A stretch of 64,000 nucleotides of DNA from positions 124,001 through 188,000 of the forward strand of contig NZ_SRIO01000001.1 in assembly GCF_004684205.1 (NCBI RefSeq). Direction: 5' to 3'. Numbering within the stretch: position 1 is the stretch's first letter; each line of letters starts with the position of its first letter. The DNA is from Candidatus Macondimonas diazotrophica. Its GTDB lineage: Bacteria > Pseudomonadota > Gammaproteobacteria > UBA5335. Positions 43,764-53,109 of the stretch are shown here, one piece after another. The position numbers and the translations under genes are program-made. The notes below the pieces were generated by a model. It was not told the DNA's origin. It made no database searches and saw nothing but the letters and a program-made list of their open reading frames with translations.

Positions 43764-44468
43764 TCACCCGCACTTCGAGTCGCCGCAGTTGAGACAGGTC
43801 ATGCAGCCGTCCATGAGCACCACAGCCTTGGTATGGCACTTGGCGCAAAGCTGCGCGCCCGCGGGGAAGGCGCCCTTGCCGGTGCTGACTTCGCTGGTGC
43901 GAGCTTCGTACTGGGCGCGCTTTTCCTCGATCAGCTTGAGCTGGCGTTCGTCGAGTTCGGTATCGGGCAGCATGCCGATGAAGCGCAGATGGCGTTCGAT
44001 GACATCGCCGATCTCGGCCACGAGCGAGGGCATGTAGCGGCCGCCCGGCCGCCAGTAGCCGCCGCGCGGATCGAACACGGCTTTCAACTCCTCGGCGAGG
44101 AAGGTGATGTCGCCGCCCTTGCGGAACACGGCGGAGATGATGCGCGTGAGCGCGACGATCCACTGGAAATGTTCCATGTTCTTCGAGTTGATGAAGATCT
44201 CGAAGGGACGGCGGTGTTCGTGTTCGGTGCCTTCGTTGAGCACGATGTCGTTGATGGTGATGTACATCGCGTTGTCGGCGACGGGCGGCTTGATCTTGTA
44301 GGTGGCGCCGACCAACATGTCGGGCCGCTCCAGCCGCTCGTGCATCTGGATGACGTTGTCGCTGCGGGCCGGCTGCGCCGGGGCGGCGGCGGGTGCGGGC
44401 GTGGCGGGCTTGTCATCCTCGCGCAGGACCTGATAGCCGGTGATGGGTTGGGTGATTTTGATGGCCAT
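43764..44468 (-). CDS. nrdJb: NrdJb, C-terminal part of split class II ribonucleotide reductase
   Basis: 234 residues. The central TSCPD-like region (MYITINDIVLNEGTEHEHRRPFEIFIN and VALTRIISAVFRKGGD) matches the C-terminal domain of B12-dependent NrdJ. The extreme C-terminus has CAKCHT and CMTCLNCGDSKCG, the cysteines that shuttle electrons from thioredoxin to the active site. As in Pseudomonas aeruginosa, the enzyme is split into two genes; this one lies 91 bp downstream of nrdJa. Seven T residues follow the stop on this strand, possibly part of its terminator, next to the integron remnant. Confidence 0.93.
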   Translation of the reverse strand: MAIKITQPITGYQVLREDDKPATPAPAAAPAQPARSDNVIQMHERLERPDMLVGATYKIKPPVADNAMYITINDIVLNEGTEHEHRRPFEIFINSKNMEHFQWIVALTRIISAVFRKGGDITFLAEELKAVFDPRGGYWRPGGRYMPSLVAEIGDVIERHLRFIGMLPDTELDERQLKLIEEKRAQYEARTSEVSTGKGAFPAGAQLCAKCHTKAVVLMDGCMTCLNCGDSKCG

Positions 44469-44559
44469 GTGCGGACTCCGGGCGCCACGTTCGGGCGCGC
44501 ATGTCGATTCAATGATTCGGTGACGCTCGCTCCCGACCTCACGGCCGGGCCGGCGCGGC

Positions 44560-46710
44560 TCAGAAGCGGCCGTAATAACCTTCCTTCAGGGCGTCGAACA
44601 GGTTGGCAGCGCTATGCACTTCGCCGTCGTATTCCACCTCCTCGTTGCCGCGCGCTTCCACCACCGTGCCGTCGGACAGGGTGAAAACGTAAGTTGTGTT
44701 GGCCAGATCCTTTTCCTTCACCAGCACGCCCTGGAAGGCGGCGGGGTTGAAGCGGAAGGTGGTGCAGCCCTTCAGGCCCTTTTCGTGAGCGTAGAGGTAG
44801 ATTTCCTTGAAATCGGCGAACGGGTAGTCGGTCGGGACGTTCGCGGTCTTGGAGATCGAGGAATCGACCCACTTCTGCGCCGCGGCCTGGATGTCGACGT
44901 GCTGGCGCGGGGAGATGTCGTCGGCCGTGATGAAGTATTCGGGCAGATGTGCCTCGGCCGCCTCGGCATTGGGGTCCGCCTCGGGATTGACCAGGCTGCG
45001 GTAGGCCAGCAGCTCGTAGGAGAACACATCGATCTTCTCCTTGGTCTTGCGCCCCTCGCGGATCACGTTGCGGAAATAGTGGTGCGCGAAACTGGGCTCG
45101 ATGCCGTTGCTGGCGTTGTTGGCGAGCGAGAGCGAGATGGTGCCGGTGGGCGCGATCGAGCTGTGATGCGTGAAGCGCCCGCCACGCTCGGCCAGGGCAT
45201 CGATGAGCTCGGGCCGCGCCTCACCGATGCGCTGCATGTAGCGGCTGTAGCGCGCCCACAGCACACGACCCGGCAGGCGGTCGCCGGCCTTGAGGCCGTC
45301 TTCGGCCATTTCCGGACGCTTGTGAAGCATCTCGGCGGTGATTTCGAATTCCTCGTCCATGATGGGCGCGGCGCCTTTTTCCTCGGCCAGCGCCAAGGCG
45401 ACCTCCCAGCCCGCCAGCGCCATCTCGCGCGCCACCTGTTCGGTGAAGGCAATGGATTCGGGCGCGCCGTAGCGCAGGCGCAGCAGCGTGAGCGTCGAGC
45501 CCAGTCCCAGAAAACCCATGCCGTGGCGGCGCTTGCGGCGAATCTCATCCTGCTGCTGCGGCAGGGGCAGCCCACTGATCTCGACCACGTTGTCCAGCAT
45601 GCGGGTGAAGACGCGCACCACTTCGCGGTACTCGTCCCAGTCGAAGCGGGCCTGATCGGTGAAGGGATCGCGCACGAACTTGGTCAGGTTGACCGAGCCC
45701 AAGAGGCAGGCGCCGTAGGGCGGCAATGGTTGTTCGCCGCAGGGGTTGGTCGCGCGGATGTGCTCGCAGAACCAGTTGTTGTTGTCCTCGTTGACCCGGT
45801 CGATGAGGATGAAGCCGGGCTCGGCGAAGTCGTAGGTGGAGCTCATGATGAGATCCCACAGCCGCTGCGCCTTGATGTGCTTGTAGATGCGGCAAGCCAC
45901 CAGCCCGGCTGCGTCGGTGATGTAATCGTCGTGCGTGGGCCATTCGCGCCACAGGATGTGCTCGTCGTGATGCACGTCGATGCCATCCACCTCGGCTTCC
46001 TTGCGCTTGATGGGAAAGGCGAGCGGCCAGTCGGCGTCGTTCTTCACGGCCTGGATGAATTCGTCGGTGATGAGCAGCGACAGGTTGAACTGGCGCAGGC
46101 GGCCGTCCTGGCGCTTGGCGCGGATGAAGTCGACCACGTCCGGATGACCCACGTCGAAGGTGCCCATCTGCGCGCCGCGGCGCCCGCCGGCCGAGGACAC
46201 GGTGAAGCACATGGCGTCGTAGATGTCCATGAAGGACAGCGGACCCGAGGTGTGGGCACCGGCGCCCGAGACATAGGCCCCGCGCGGTCGCAGGGTCGAG
46301 AATTCATAGCCGATGCCGCAGCCGGCCTTGAGCGTAAGCCCCGCTTCGTGGACCTTGTCCAGGATGTCGTCCATCGAATCACGGATCGTGCCGGAGACCG
46401 TGCAGTTGATGGTGGAGGTGGCCGGTTTATGTTCGAGCGCGCCGGCGTTGGAGGTGATGCGCCCGGCGGGAATGGCGCCGCGCCGCAGCGCCCACAGAAA
46501 TCGGGCATACCATTCGTCGCGCATGGCGGGCAGTTCGACATCGGCCAGCGCGCGCGCCACGCGCTGGTAGGTGTGATCGACCGTCACATCCAGCACCTTG
46601 CCGGACTTGGTCTTGAGGCGATATTTCTTGTCCCAGATGTCTTCCGAGGCAGGTTGCAGCGGCAGATCGGCGGCGGAATCGAGGCTCAGGTTCATCGGCA
46701 CGGTGCTCAC
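44560..46710 (-). CDS. nrdJa: NrdJa, adenosylcobalamin-dependent ribonucleotide reductase catalytic part
   Basis: 716 residues. Reduces ribonucleotides to deoxyribonucleotides without oxygen dependence, using a cobalamin-generated thiyl radical. Active-site elements: C103 in TINCTVSG (one of the redox pair), the finger loop NPCGEQPL with N322, C324 and E326, and substrate loops GIGYEFSTLRPRG and PTGTISLSLANNASNGIEP. The frame starts at ATG 46710. A sigma70-type promoter and an NrdR-like box lie directly upstream. No class I or III reductase gene is in the window. Together with nrdJb it forms the complete enzyme. Confidence 0.95.
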   Translation of the reverse strand: MSTVPMNLSLDSAADLPLQPASEDIWDKKYRLKTKSGKVLDVTVDHTYQRVARALADVELPAMRDEWYARFLWALRRGAIPAGRITSNAGALEHKPATSTINCTVSGTIRDSMDDILDKVHEAGLTLKAGCGIGYEFSTLRPRGAYVSGAGAHTSGPLSFMDIYDAMCFTVSSAGGRRGAQMGTFDVGHPDVVDFIRAKRQDGRLRQFNLSLLITDEFIQAVKNDADWPLAFPIKRKEAEVDGIDVHHDEHILWREWPTHDDYITDAAGLVACRIYKHIKAQRLWDLIMSSTYDFAEPGFILIDRVNEDNNNWFCEHIRATNPCGEQPLPPYGACLLGSVNLTKFVRDPFTDQARFDWDEYREVVRVFTRMLDNVVEISGLPLPQQQDEIRRKRRHGMGFLGLGSTLTLLRLRYGAPESIAFTEQVAREMALAGWEVALALAEEKGAAPIMDEEFEITAEMLHKRPEMAEDGLKAGDRLPGRVLWARYSRYMQRIGEARPELIDALAERGGRFTHHSSIAPTGTISLSLANNASNGIEPSFAHHYFRNVIREGRKTKEKIDVFSYELLAYRSLVNPEADPNAEAAEAHLPEYFITADDISPRQHVDIQAAAQKWVDSSISKTANVPTDYPFADFKEIYLYAHEKGLKGCTTFRFNPAAFQGVLVKEKDLANTTYVFTLSDGTVVEARGNEEVEYDGEVHSAANLFDALKEGYYGRF

Positions 46711-46735
46711 GAAAGATGCTCCTTGCGGCGGATTT

Positions 46736-46751
46736 ACACAACATCTTGTAG
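46736..46751. promoter_or_regulatory. NrdR-box-like palindrome, proximal
   Basis: ACACAACATCTTGTAG, close to the NrdR consensus acaCwAtATaTwGtgt. It lies between the -10 box and the nrdJa start, about 6-21 bases after the predicted transcription start, a position suited to repression by NrdR. It shares 13 consecutive bases with the distal copy at 46905. Confidence 0.7.
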
Positions 46752-46763
46752 TTGATCCAGGAA

Positions 46764-46792
46764 AGACTAGGCCCCGACAAGCCTGCTGTCAA
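46764..46792 (-). promoter_or_regulatory. Sigma70-type promoter of nrdJa-nrdJb
   Basis: On minus: TTGACA (46792-46787), a 17-base spacer, and TAGTCT (46769-46764). The DNA just upstream of the -35 is A/T-rich (AATTAAATGGA), like an UP element. The predicted start is near 46757, giving a leader of about 47 bases. Confidence 0.75.
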
Positions 46793-46904
46793 TCCATTTA
46801 ATTACAATAGCTTAGATAAAAATAGCTTTGTATTCAATGAATTAGATTAAGGCCTCGCCGTCGGACTCGCTCCTCCGATTTCACGTGTATCGCTCGGACC
46901 GTAA

Positions 46905-46920
46905 CCACAACATCTTGTGT
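46905..46920. promoter_or_regulatory. NrdR-box-like palindrome, distal
   Basis: CCACAACATCTTGTGT, with ACAAcatcTTGT as near-palindromic core. It is 169 bp from the proximal copy, far more than the 30-odd bp usual for paired NrdR boxes. It sits in the region shared with the divergent degQ. Confidence 0.6.
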
Positions 46921-47082
46921 CTTCCTCTTTTCTCGCCGGTTCCCTCCCGAGCCCGGCCACATGGGCTATAGTTCTGGGCTTGGGAACGAAACCCGGGGGT
47001 CATGGTCCCATCGACATTCGAAATCTGGCCCGCCCATGGCACACGCCAGATTCCCCGGTTGAATCCGAAGGAGATGACGCAC

Positions 47083-48498
47083 ATGAAAATGGCTCGCTGG
47101 ACACGGCGTGGTATTCGGCAGCAATGGATGATTCCGGGCTTCGTTCTCGCAGCCGGACTGCTTTGCACCATCCCCGTCCAGGCGCCCGCCGCCCTGCCCT
47201 GGCAGGCCTCCGATGCCCAGGGTGTTCCGTCTCTCGCACCATTGCTCGAAAAAATCAATCCCGCCGTGGTCAATATCGCGACGCGGGGAACCACCGAGGT
47301 GCGCAATCCGTTGATGGACCACCCGATGTTCGAGGATCCGTTCTTCCGGCGCTTCTTCGGCATGCCGGACGGGCCTCAGGTCCAGGAAACCCAGAGCCTG
47401 GGCTCGGGGGTGATCGTCGATGCGCGCAAGGGCTACATCCTCACCAACGCCCATGTCATCAAGGGCGCCGATGAAATCAAGGTCAATCTGATCGACGAGC
47501 GGGAGTTCACCGCCAAAGTCATCGGCGCGGATGAAGAAACCGACGTGGCGCTGATCCAGATCAGCGCCAAGAATCTGACCGAGCTGGCACTGGCGGATTC
47601 CGACAAGGCGCGACCGGGCGATTTCGTCGTGGCGATCGGTAATCCCTTTGGGCTACGCCATACCGTCACCTCCGGCATCGTCAGCGCCACCGGCCGTTCG
47701 GGCATCGGCGATCCGGACAGCTTCCAGGACTACATTCAGACCGATGCCTCGATCAACCCCGGCAACTCGGGCGGCGCTCTGGTCAATTTTCAGGGTGAAC
47801 TGATCGGGCTCAACTCCGCGATCCTCTCCCGCAGCGGCGGCAACATCGGCATCGGCTTTGCCATTCCATCGAATATCGCCCGCCAGGTCATGCAACAGCT
47901 GATCCAGTACGGGGAAGTCAAACGCGGCCGCCTGGGCGTCGTGGTCCAGAACATTACACCGGATCTGGCGAAAGCCTTTGGCCTGAACAGCAACTCGGGT
48001 GTGCTGGTCGCTCAGGTCCAGCCGGGCTCGGCCGCCGATAAGGCCGGCATCAAGGCGGAGGATGTCATCCTCAGCGTCAACGGCCGCAGCGTGCAGAGCT
48101 ATCGCGATCTGCGCAACACTATCGGCCTGCTGCGCGTGGGCGACAAGCTGACGCTGGAAATCGTGCGCGACGGCAAGCGCCAGGTGGTCAATGCCGCCGT
48201 TGGCGAAGCCATCGAACTCGCCGAGTCCGCCGGTGCCGCCAGCACCGCCATCGCGCATCCCAAGCTCGAAGGCGCCCAGTTTGCGCCGGCCGAAGAAGGG
48301 GCCGGTGTCGAGGTCAGCGACATCAAGCCGCAATCCCCGGCCGCCCGAACCGGGTTGCGTCCCGGCGATGTCATCACGGCTGTCAATCGCCGACCGATCC
48401 GCACCGTGGACGAATTGAAGCGCGCTGTGAACGGTCAGGACACGCTGCTGCTGACTCTCAAGCGAGGGCCCGGCCGCCTGTTCCTGGTCATTAAGTAA
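47083..48498 (+). CDS. degQ: DegQ/DegP-type periplasmic serine protease (Do family)
   Basis: 471 residues. Signal peptide (MARWTRRGIRQQW, a hydrophobic stretch, then QAPAA). Trypsin-like domain with the triad H124 (TNAHVIKG), D154 (EETDVALIQ) and S229 (PGNSGGAL). Two PDZ domains follow, about residues 265-355 (GRLGVVVQNI...GSAADKAGIKAEDVI) and 395-471 (SPAARTGLRPGDVI). The short Q-linker near residue 80 (FEDPFFRRFFG) is typical. It degrades or chaperones misfolded envelope proteins. AAGGAG nine bases upstream selects the ATG at 47083 over 47074. Confidence 0.94.
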   Translation: MKMARWTRRGIRQQWMIPGFVLAAGLLCTIPVQAPAALPWQASDAQGVPSLAPLLEKINPAVVNIATRGTTEVRNPLMDHPMFEDPFFRRFFGMPDGPQVQETQSLGSGVIVDARKGYILTNAHVIKGADEIKVNLIDEREFTAKVIGADEETDVALIQISAKNLTELALADSDKARPGDFVVAIGNPFGLRHTVTSGIVSATGRSGIGDPDSFQDYIQTDASINPGNSGGALVNFQGELIGLNSAILSRSGGNIGIGFAIPSNIARQVMQQLIQYGEVKRGRLGVVVQNITPDLAKAFGLNSNSGVLVAQVQPGSAADKAGIKAEDVILSVNGRSVQSYRDLRNTIGLLRVGDKLTLEIVRDGKRQVVNAAVGEAIELAESAGAASTAIAHPKLEGAQFAPAEEGAGVEVSDIKPQSPAARTGLRPGDVITAVNRRPIRTVDELKRAVNGQDTLLLTLKRGPGRLFLVIK

Positions 48499-48573
48499 GG
48501 CGGGTTCATGGGCGTGGGCTACGGATGGCGGGGCCGGGCCTACCCCGAGCAGGCGGCGCGTGGAATCGTGATC

Positions 48574-49362
48574 TCAGGCCAGGACCATGCGCAAGCCGAC
48601 CAGAACGCAAAATCCGGCAAAGATGGCGCGTACCCCGCGCTCGGGCAAGCGATGCGCCAGGCGCGCGCCATAAGGGGCGCACCACAGCGTCGCGATGCCC
48701 ATGCCCGCCACCGCAGGCCAGTAGATGAAGCCGCTACTGCCTGGGGCCAACCCAGCCGCGGTGCGCCCGGCAATCAGGTAGCTGATCGTTCCGGAAATGG
48801 CGATGGGCAGCCCGCATGCCGCGGCGCCTCCGATGGCCGACTTCAGATCCAGTCCACGACGGGACAGGTAGGGCATGGTGAGCGAACCGCCGCCGATTCC
48901 GGTCAAGCCGGACAGCAGGCCGATGCCGCCGCCCGCGCCCATGAGCCGCCACGTACCGGGCAGCGCCCGGCCTGGATCGCGGCGCGGCGGGCGCAGGCTG
49001 CGCAGAGCGACGAACAGCAGGAATGCGCCAAACCCGCGGCGCAGCAGGGCGCCGGGCAGAACGGCAGCCAGACTGCCCGCCAGCAGCGTGCCCAGCACGA
49101 TTCCCGGCGTCATCCGACTGACCACATGCCAGGGCACACTGCCACGCCGGTGATGGGCGAGAATCGAGGACACAGCGGTCAAGGCAATGGTGGCAAGCGA
49201 CGTGCCGAGGGCTGTCTGCATGAGGACAGCCGAATCCACGCCCTGCGCGGGCAGCGTATAGACCAGGACCGGCACGAGAATCATGCCGCCCCCAATGCCC
49301 AGCAGGCCGCCCAGCAGCCCGGCGATGGCCCCGGCAATGACATAGAACACGAGAATTTCCAA
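48574..49362 (-). CDS. TauE/SafE family membrane permease
   Basis: 262 residues from a TTG at 49362, which has GAGGTG upstream and gives MEILVFYVIAGAIAGLLGGLLGIGGG at once. Two halves each carry the family repeat: GLLGIGGGMILVPVL near the start and GLTGIGGGSLTMPYLS in the middle, with about seven to eight helices. Such proteins export or import sulfite, sulfoacetate, taurine-derived or other organosulfur anions; the substrate is not evident. The longer open frame (to 49479) lacks hydrophobic or conserved sequence before this point and overlaps the M16 gene. Confidence 0.87.
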   Translation of the reverse strand: MEILVFYVIAGAIAGLLGGLLGIGGGMILVPVLVYTLPAQGVDSAVLMQTALGTSLATIALTAVSSILAHHRRGSVPWHVVSRMTPGIVLGTLLAGSLAAVLPGALLRRGFGAFLLFVALRSLRPPRRDPGRALPGTWRLMGAGGGIGLLSGLTGIGGGSLTMPYLSRRGLDLKSAIGGAAACGLPIAISGTISYLIAGRTAAGLAPGSSGFIYWPAVAGMGIATLWCAPYGARLAHRLPERGVRAIFAGFCVLVGLRMVLA

Positions 49363-49468
49363 AACACCTCGCTTTGGGCCGATCTTCCGGCTGCATGGCG
49401 CCACAGCGAATGAATTGTCCCATGAGTCGGCATGCGAATGGACGGGTGCCCACACAGGAGCAGATTGG

Positions 49469-52318
49469 ATGAGCAGCAATTGGCACGGACGGACGAAAGT
49501 AGCTCTGGCAGCATTGCTGCTGGGAATCGCGGGATGTGCTCAGGAAGCGCCCGAACCACCGGTCACACCGGAGCCCGCCAACCCACAGGCCCAGGAAGCG
49601 CCAACCGGGCTTCCTCTGCAGGAGATTGCCGACGTGGATATCCCTTACCACAAAACGGTACTCGAAAACGGTTTGACCGTCATCGTTCATGAAGATCACA
49701 AGACCCCCATCGTCAGCGTCACGGTGTGGTACCACGTCGGATCGAAGAACGAAGTGGCCGGAAAGACCGGCTTCGCGCATCTGTTCGAACACCTCATGTT
49801 CAACGGCACCGAGCATTTCAATGACGACTACTTCCGCCCCCTGGAACAGGTCGGCGCCACGGAAATGAACGGCACCACCAGTCGTGACCGCACCAACTAC
49901 TTCCAGAACGTCCCCACCCCGGCGCTGGATCTTGCTCTGTGGATGGAATCCGACCGCATGGGGCATCTGCTCGGGGCGATCGATCAGGGCAAGCTCGACG
50001 AACAACGCGCGGTGGTCAAGAACGAAAAGCGCCAGCGTGAAAGTGCACCGTACGGCAAGGTCTGGGAACAAATCGCCCAGAACACCTACCCGGCGGGCCA
50101 TCCGTATTCCTGGACCACCATCGGCTCGATGGAGGATCTCGATAGAGCCACCGTCGAGGATGTCCACGAATGGTTCAAGACCTACTACGGTCCCAGCAAT
50201 GCCGTGCTCGTGATCGCGGGCGACGTGGATACGGAAACCGCCATCGCCAAGGCACGTCAGGCCTTCGGCGCCATCCCGCCCGGCCCGCCGGTGACCCGGC
50301 CTGCCAAGAATTTCGCGCCGCTCGCCCAGCCACGCCGGATAACGCTGCAGGATCGGGTCGCCCAGGGCCGGCTTTATGCGGTCTGGAATGTGCCCGAATG
50401 GGGCCATGCGGACCTGCCCGCGCTCGATCTGGCGACCACGGTGCTCGGGGCCGGAAAAACATCCCGGCTGCACCGGCGGCTGGTGGAACAGGAACAGCTG
50501 GCCACCGATGTGAGCCTGGGGGTCGGCTCGGGCGAGCTGGGTTCGCAAATCTACCTCGTCGTGACCGCACGCCCGGATGTCGATCTCGCCCGCATCGAAG
50601 CGGTTGCGAACGAGGAACTGAGCCGGTTTGCCCAGGAAGGCCCCAGCCCGGATGAGCTCGAGCGCGCCCGCATGCGCGCACTGTCCGGCTTCCTGCGCGG
50701 CATCGAAAAGGTCGGCGGCTTCGCCGGCAAGGCGCAGATCCTCGCCGAAAGCCAAACCTTCAGCGGCAATCCGGAGTTCTGGAAGACCGACCTGACCCGG
50801 CTGCGCGAAGCAACACCCGGGCAATTGCAGGCGACGGTTCAAAAATGGCTGGGCGACAATCGTCTGACCATTACCGTCGAGCCGTATCCAGCCTATGCCG
50901 CGCTCGGTGAGGATGTGGATCGCGCCACATTACCCGCAACCGCCGCGCCACCGGACCTGGATTTCCCGGCGCTCGAACGCACGCGTCTGGATAACGGGCT
51001 GCAGATCGTTCTGGCGCGCCGACCCAACGCGCCGACCGTGGAGCTGGACCTGCTGGTCCCTGCCGGTTTTGCCAGCGACGATCCCAGCCGATCTGGATTG
51101 GCGGGTTTGACGCTGGACATGCTGGAAGAAGGCAGTAGTCGGCGCGACGCCCAGCAGATTGCTGCCGAAACGGAGCGCCTTGGTGCCACGATCGGTGTTT
51201 CGGCCACCCTGGATGCAGGGATCATCAGCCTGTCGTCCTTGCGCGAAACGCTCGAACCGTCGCTGGCGCTGTTCGCGGAAATCGTGCGTGACCCGGCATT
51301 CCCGGAAGACCGCCTGGCACTGCTGAAACAACAGCGGCTGGCCGACATCGCACAGGAAAAGACCCAGCCTTCGAGCATGGCACAACGCGTGTTGCCACCC
51401 CTGCTCTATGGCCCCGAGCATCCCTATGGCCAACCCCTGACCGGTAGTGGCTATGAGTCAGTGGTCCAGGATGCGACGGTGGAAAGCTTGCGGGATTTCT
51501 ACAAACGGCATGTTCACCCCAAAGAGGCGGTGCTGGTCGCGGTGGGTGATATCGATCTGGACACCCTGCGACAGCAGGTGGAACAGGCGCTGGGCAGCTG
51601 GACGGCACCGGAGGATGCGGTAGTCGCCACGACGCTGCCCACGCCACCGTCGCCGGACAAGCCGCGTATTTTCCTCATCGACCGGCCGGACTACAGTCAG
51701 TCCATGATCATGGCCGGCGAACTGGTTCCGCCCACCGGCGCACCGGAGGATCTGGCCTTCCGCGCGGTCAATGCGGTACTCGGCGGCATGTTCACCTCCC
51801 GACTCAATTTCAACCTGCGGGAACAGAAGGGCTGGGCCTATGGCGCCGGCTCGAGACTGATCGATGCCAAGGGCCACCGACCCTGGATGCTCCACGCCCC
51901 GGTACAGCAGGACAAGACCGCTGCCGCGATGCGCGAGATATCCCGTGAAATCCATGGCATCATCAAATCCAGCCCCATAAGCAGCGATGAGCTGGACAAG
52001 GCACAGAAAAACATGACCTTGAAGCTGCCCGGTCAGTTCGAAACCGCTGCCCAGGTGGCCAGCGGCATCCAGAACATCACGCTCTATGATCTGTCCGATG
52101 ACTACTATGATCGCTTCGTGCAGGACATCCGCGCGCTGACGCCAGATCAGACCAGCCAGGTTGCCCGTGACTGGATCGACCCGTCCCGCCTGACCTGGGT
52201 CGTGGTCGGCGATCTGCGGAAAATCGAGCCCGAGATCCGGGCGCTGGGCTGGGGCGAGGTAGAGATTGTGGATGCGGACGGCCGTCCCCGGAACGACGCT
52301 GCAGCGCCTGCCGAATAA
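49469..52318 (+). CDS. Two-domain M16 family zinc metallopeptidase, lipoprotein
   Basis: 949 residues. Lipobox-like LLGIAGC near residue 23 followed by a Pro/Glu-rich linker predicts a membrane-anchored periplasmic protein. The first M16 unit has the inverted zinc motif HLFEH (HXXEH) and downstream Glu in VVKNEKRQRE. The second M16 unit (from about residue 500, RLDNGLQIVLARRP) lacks HXXEH and is the usual inactive partner; it has LREQKGWAYGAGS. Processes or degrades peptides in the envelope. CAGGAG precedes the ATG at 49469. The start is divergent from the TauE gene. Confidence 0.92.
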   Translation: MSSNWHGRTKVALAALLLGIAGCAQEAPEPPVTPEPANPQAQEAPTGLPLQEIADVDIPYHKTVLENGLTVIVHEDHKTPIVSVTVWYHVGSKNEVAGKTGFAHLFEHLMFNGTEHFNDDYFRPLEQVGATEMNGTTSRDRTNYFQNVPTPALDLALWMESDRMGHLLGAIDQGKLDEQRAVVKNEKRQRESAPYGKVWEQIAQNTYPAGHPYSWTTIGSMEDLDRATVEDVHEWFKTYYGPSNAVLVIAGDVDTETAIAKARQAFGAIPPGPPVTRPAKNFAPLAQPRRITLQDRVAQGRLYAVWNVPEWGHADLPALDLATTVLGAGKTSRLHRRLVEQEQLATDVSLGVGSGELGSQIYLVVTARPDVDLARIEAVANEELSRFAQEGPSPDELERARMRALSGFLRGIEKVGGFAGKAQILAESQTFSGNPEFWKTDLTRLREATPGQLQATVQKWLGDNRLTITVEPYPAYAALGEDVDRATLPATAAPPDLDFPALERTRLDNGLQIVLARRPNAPTVELDLLVPAGFASDDPSRSGLAGLTLDMLEEGSSRRDAQQIAAETERLGATIGVSATLDAGIISLSSLRETLEPSLALFAEIVRDPAFPEDRLALLKQQRLADIAQEKTQPSSMAQRVLPPLLYGPEHPYGQPLTGSGYESVVQDATVESLRDFYKRHVHPKEAVLVAVGDIDLDTLRQQVEQALGSWTAPEDAVVATTLPTPPSPDKPRIFLIDRPDYSQSMIMAGELVPPTGAPEDLAFRAVNAVLGGMFTSRLNFNLREQKGWAYGAGSRLIDAKGHRPWMLHAPVQQDKTAAAMREISREIHGIIKSSPISSDELDKAQKNMTLKLPGQFETAAQVASGIQNITLYDLSDDYYDRFVQDIRALTPDQTSQVARDWIDPSRLTWVVVGDLRKIEPEIRALGWGEVEIVDADGRPRNDAAAPAE

Positions 52319-52332
52319 CCGTCGGCGCCGCT

Positions 52333-53109
52333 TCAGGAGGTGCGGGAATCCCGGCGCTGCGCTTCGACCTCGAGCGCGCCGGGAACCATGACCCGCGCCA
52401 GAACGATGCCCAGCTCATAGAGCAGATAGGTCGGCAAAGCCAGTAGTGATTGCGAAAACACATCCGGCGGTGTCAACAGCATCCCCGCAGCGAAAGCGCC
52501 GACCAGCACGTAAGGCCGGGCGCGGGTCATGGCCTGCGGCGTGGTGATCCCCGCCCAGGCCAACAGCACGGTGAGCACCGGAATCTGGAATGCGAGCCCG
52601 AACGCAAAAAACACCGTCAGGGTGAAATCCAGGTACGCGGCGATGTCGGTCATGACCGCCACCCCCTGCGGTGCCGTGCGCGTGATGAAACCGAACGTAA
52701 TGGGCAACGCGACGAAGTACGCAAACGCGACCCCGGCGTAGAACAGCAGGATGCTCATCACCAGCATGGGATAGGCAAAGCGCTTCTCATGCTGATACAG
52801 CCCTGGCGCGACGAAAGACCAGATCTGCCAAAGCAGAACGGGCATGGCCAGAAAGATCGCGGTCACGGCGGCGAGCTTGAAGGGCGTGAGAAATGGGGTG
52901 ACCACCTGCGTGGCAATCAGACTGTTGCCGGCGGGCAGTTTCGCCAGCAGCGGCGCGGCCAGCAGGGAAAACAGGTCATTGGCAAAAAACGCCAACGGCA
53001 CCAACAAAATACCCACGACCCACAGGCAGCGCAACAGACGGCTGCGCAGCTCGATCAAGTGGCTCAGCAGCGGCTGATCGGTCAACCCCTGGGGATCGTC
53101 TGGGTTCAT
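52333..53109 (-). CDS. tatC: TatC, twin-arginine translocase core subunit
   Basis: 258 residues, six transmembrane helices. Start segment LLSHLIELRSRLLRCLW is the signal-peptide-binding cytoplasmic N-terminus of TatC. FVAPGLYQHEKRFAYPML contains the conserved F-x-x-P-G-L and E. Forms the receptor complex with TatB for folded proteins with RR signals; OpgD and the molybdenum hydroxylase large subunit in this window carry such signals. The ATG overlaps the tatB stop by four bases (53106-53109). Confidence 0.97.
   Translation of the reverse strand: MNPDDPQGLTDQPLLSHLIELRSRLLRCLWVVGILLVPLAFFANDLFSLLAAPLLAKLPAGNSLIATQVVTPFLTPFKLAAVTAIFLAMPVLLWQIWSFVAPGLYQHEKRFAYPMLVMSILLFYAGVAFAYFVALPITFGFITRTAPQGVAVMTDIAAYLDFTLTVFFAFGLAFQIPVLTVLLAWAGITTPQAMTRARPYVLVGAFAAGMLLTPPDVFSQSLLALPTYLLYELGIVLARVMVPGALEVEAQRRDSRTS

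Noticed and set aside
48734-50842. 702-residue minus-strand frame across the TauE and M16 genes
   Set aside because: It is antisense to the M16 peptidase and frame-shifted relative to TauE; no domain is read in this frame.
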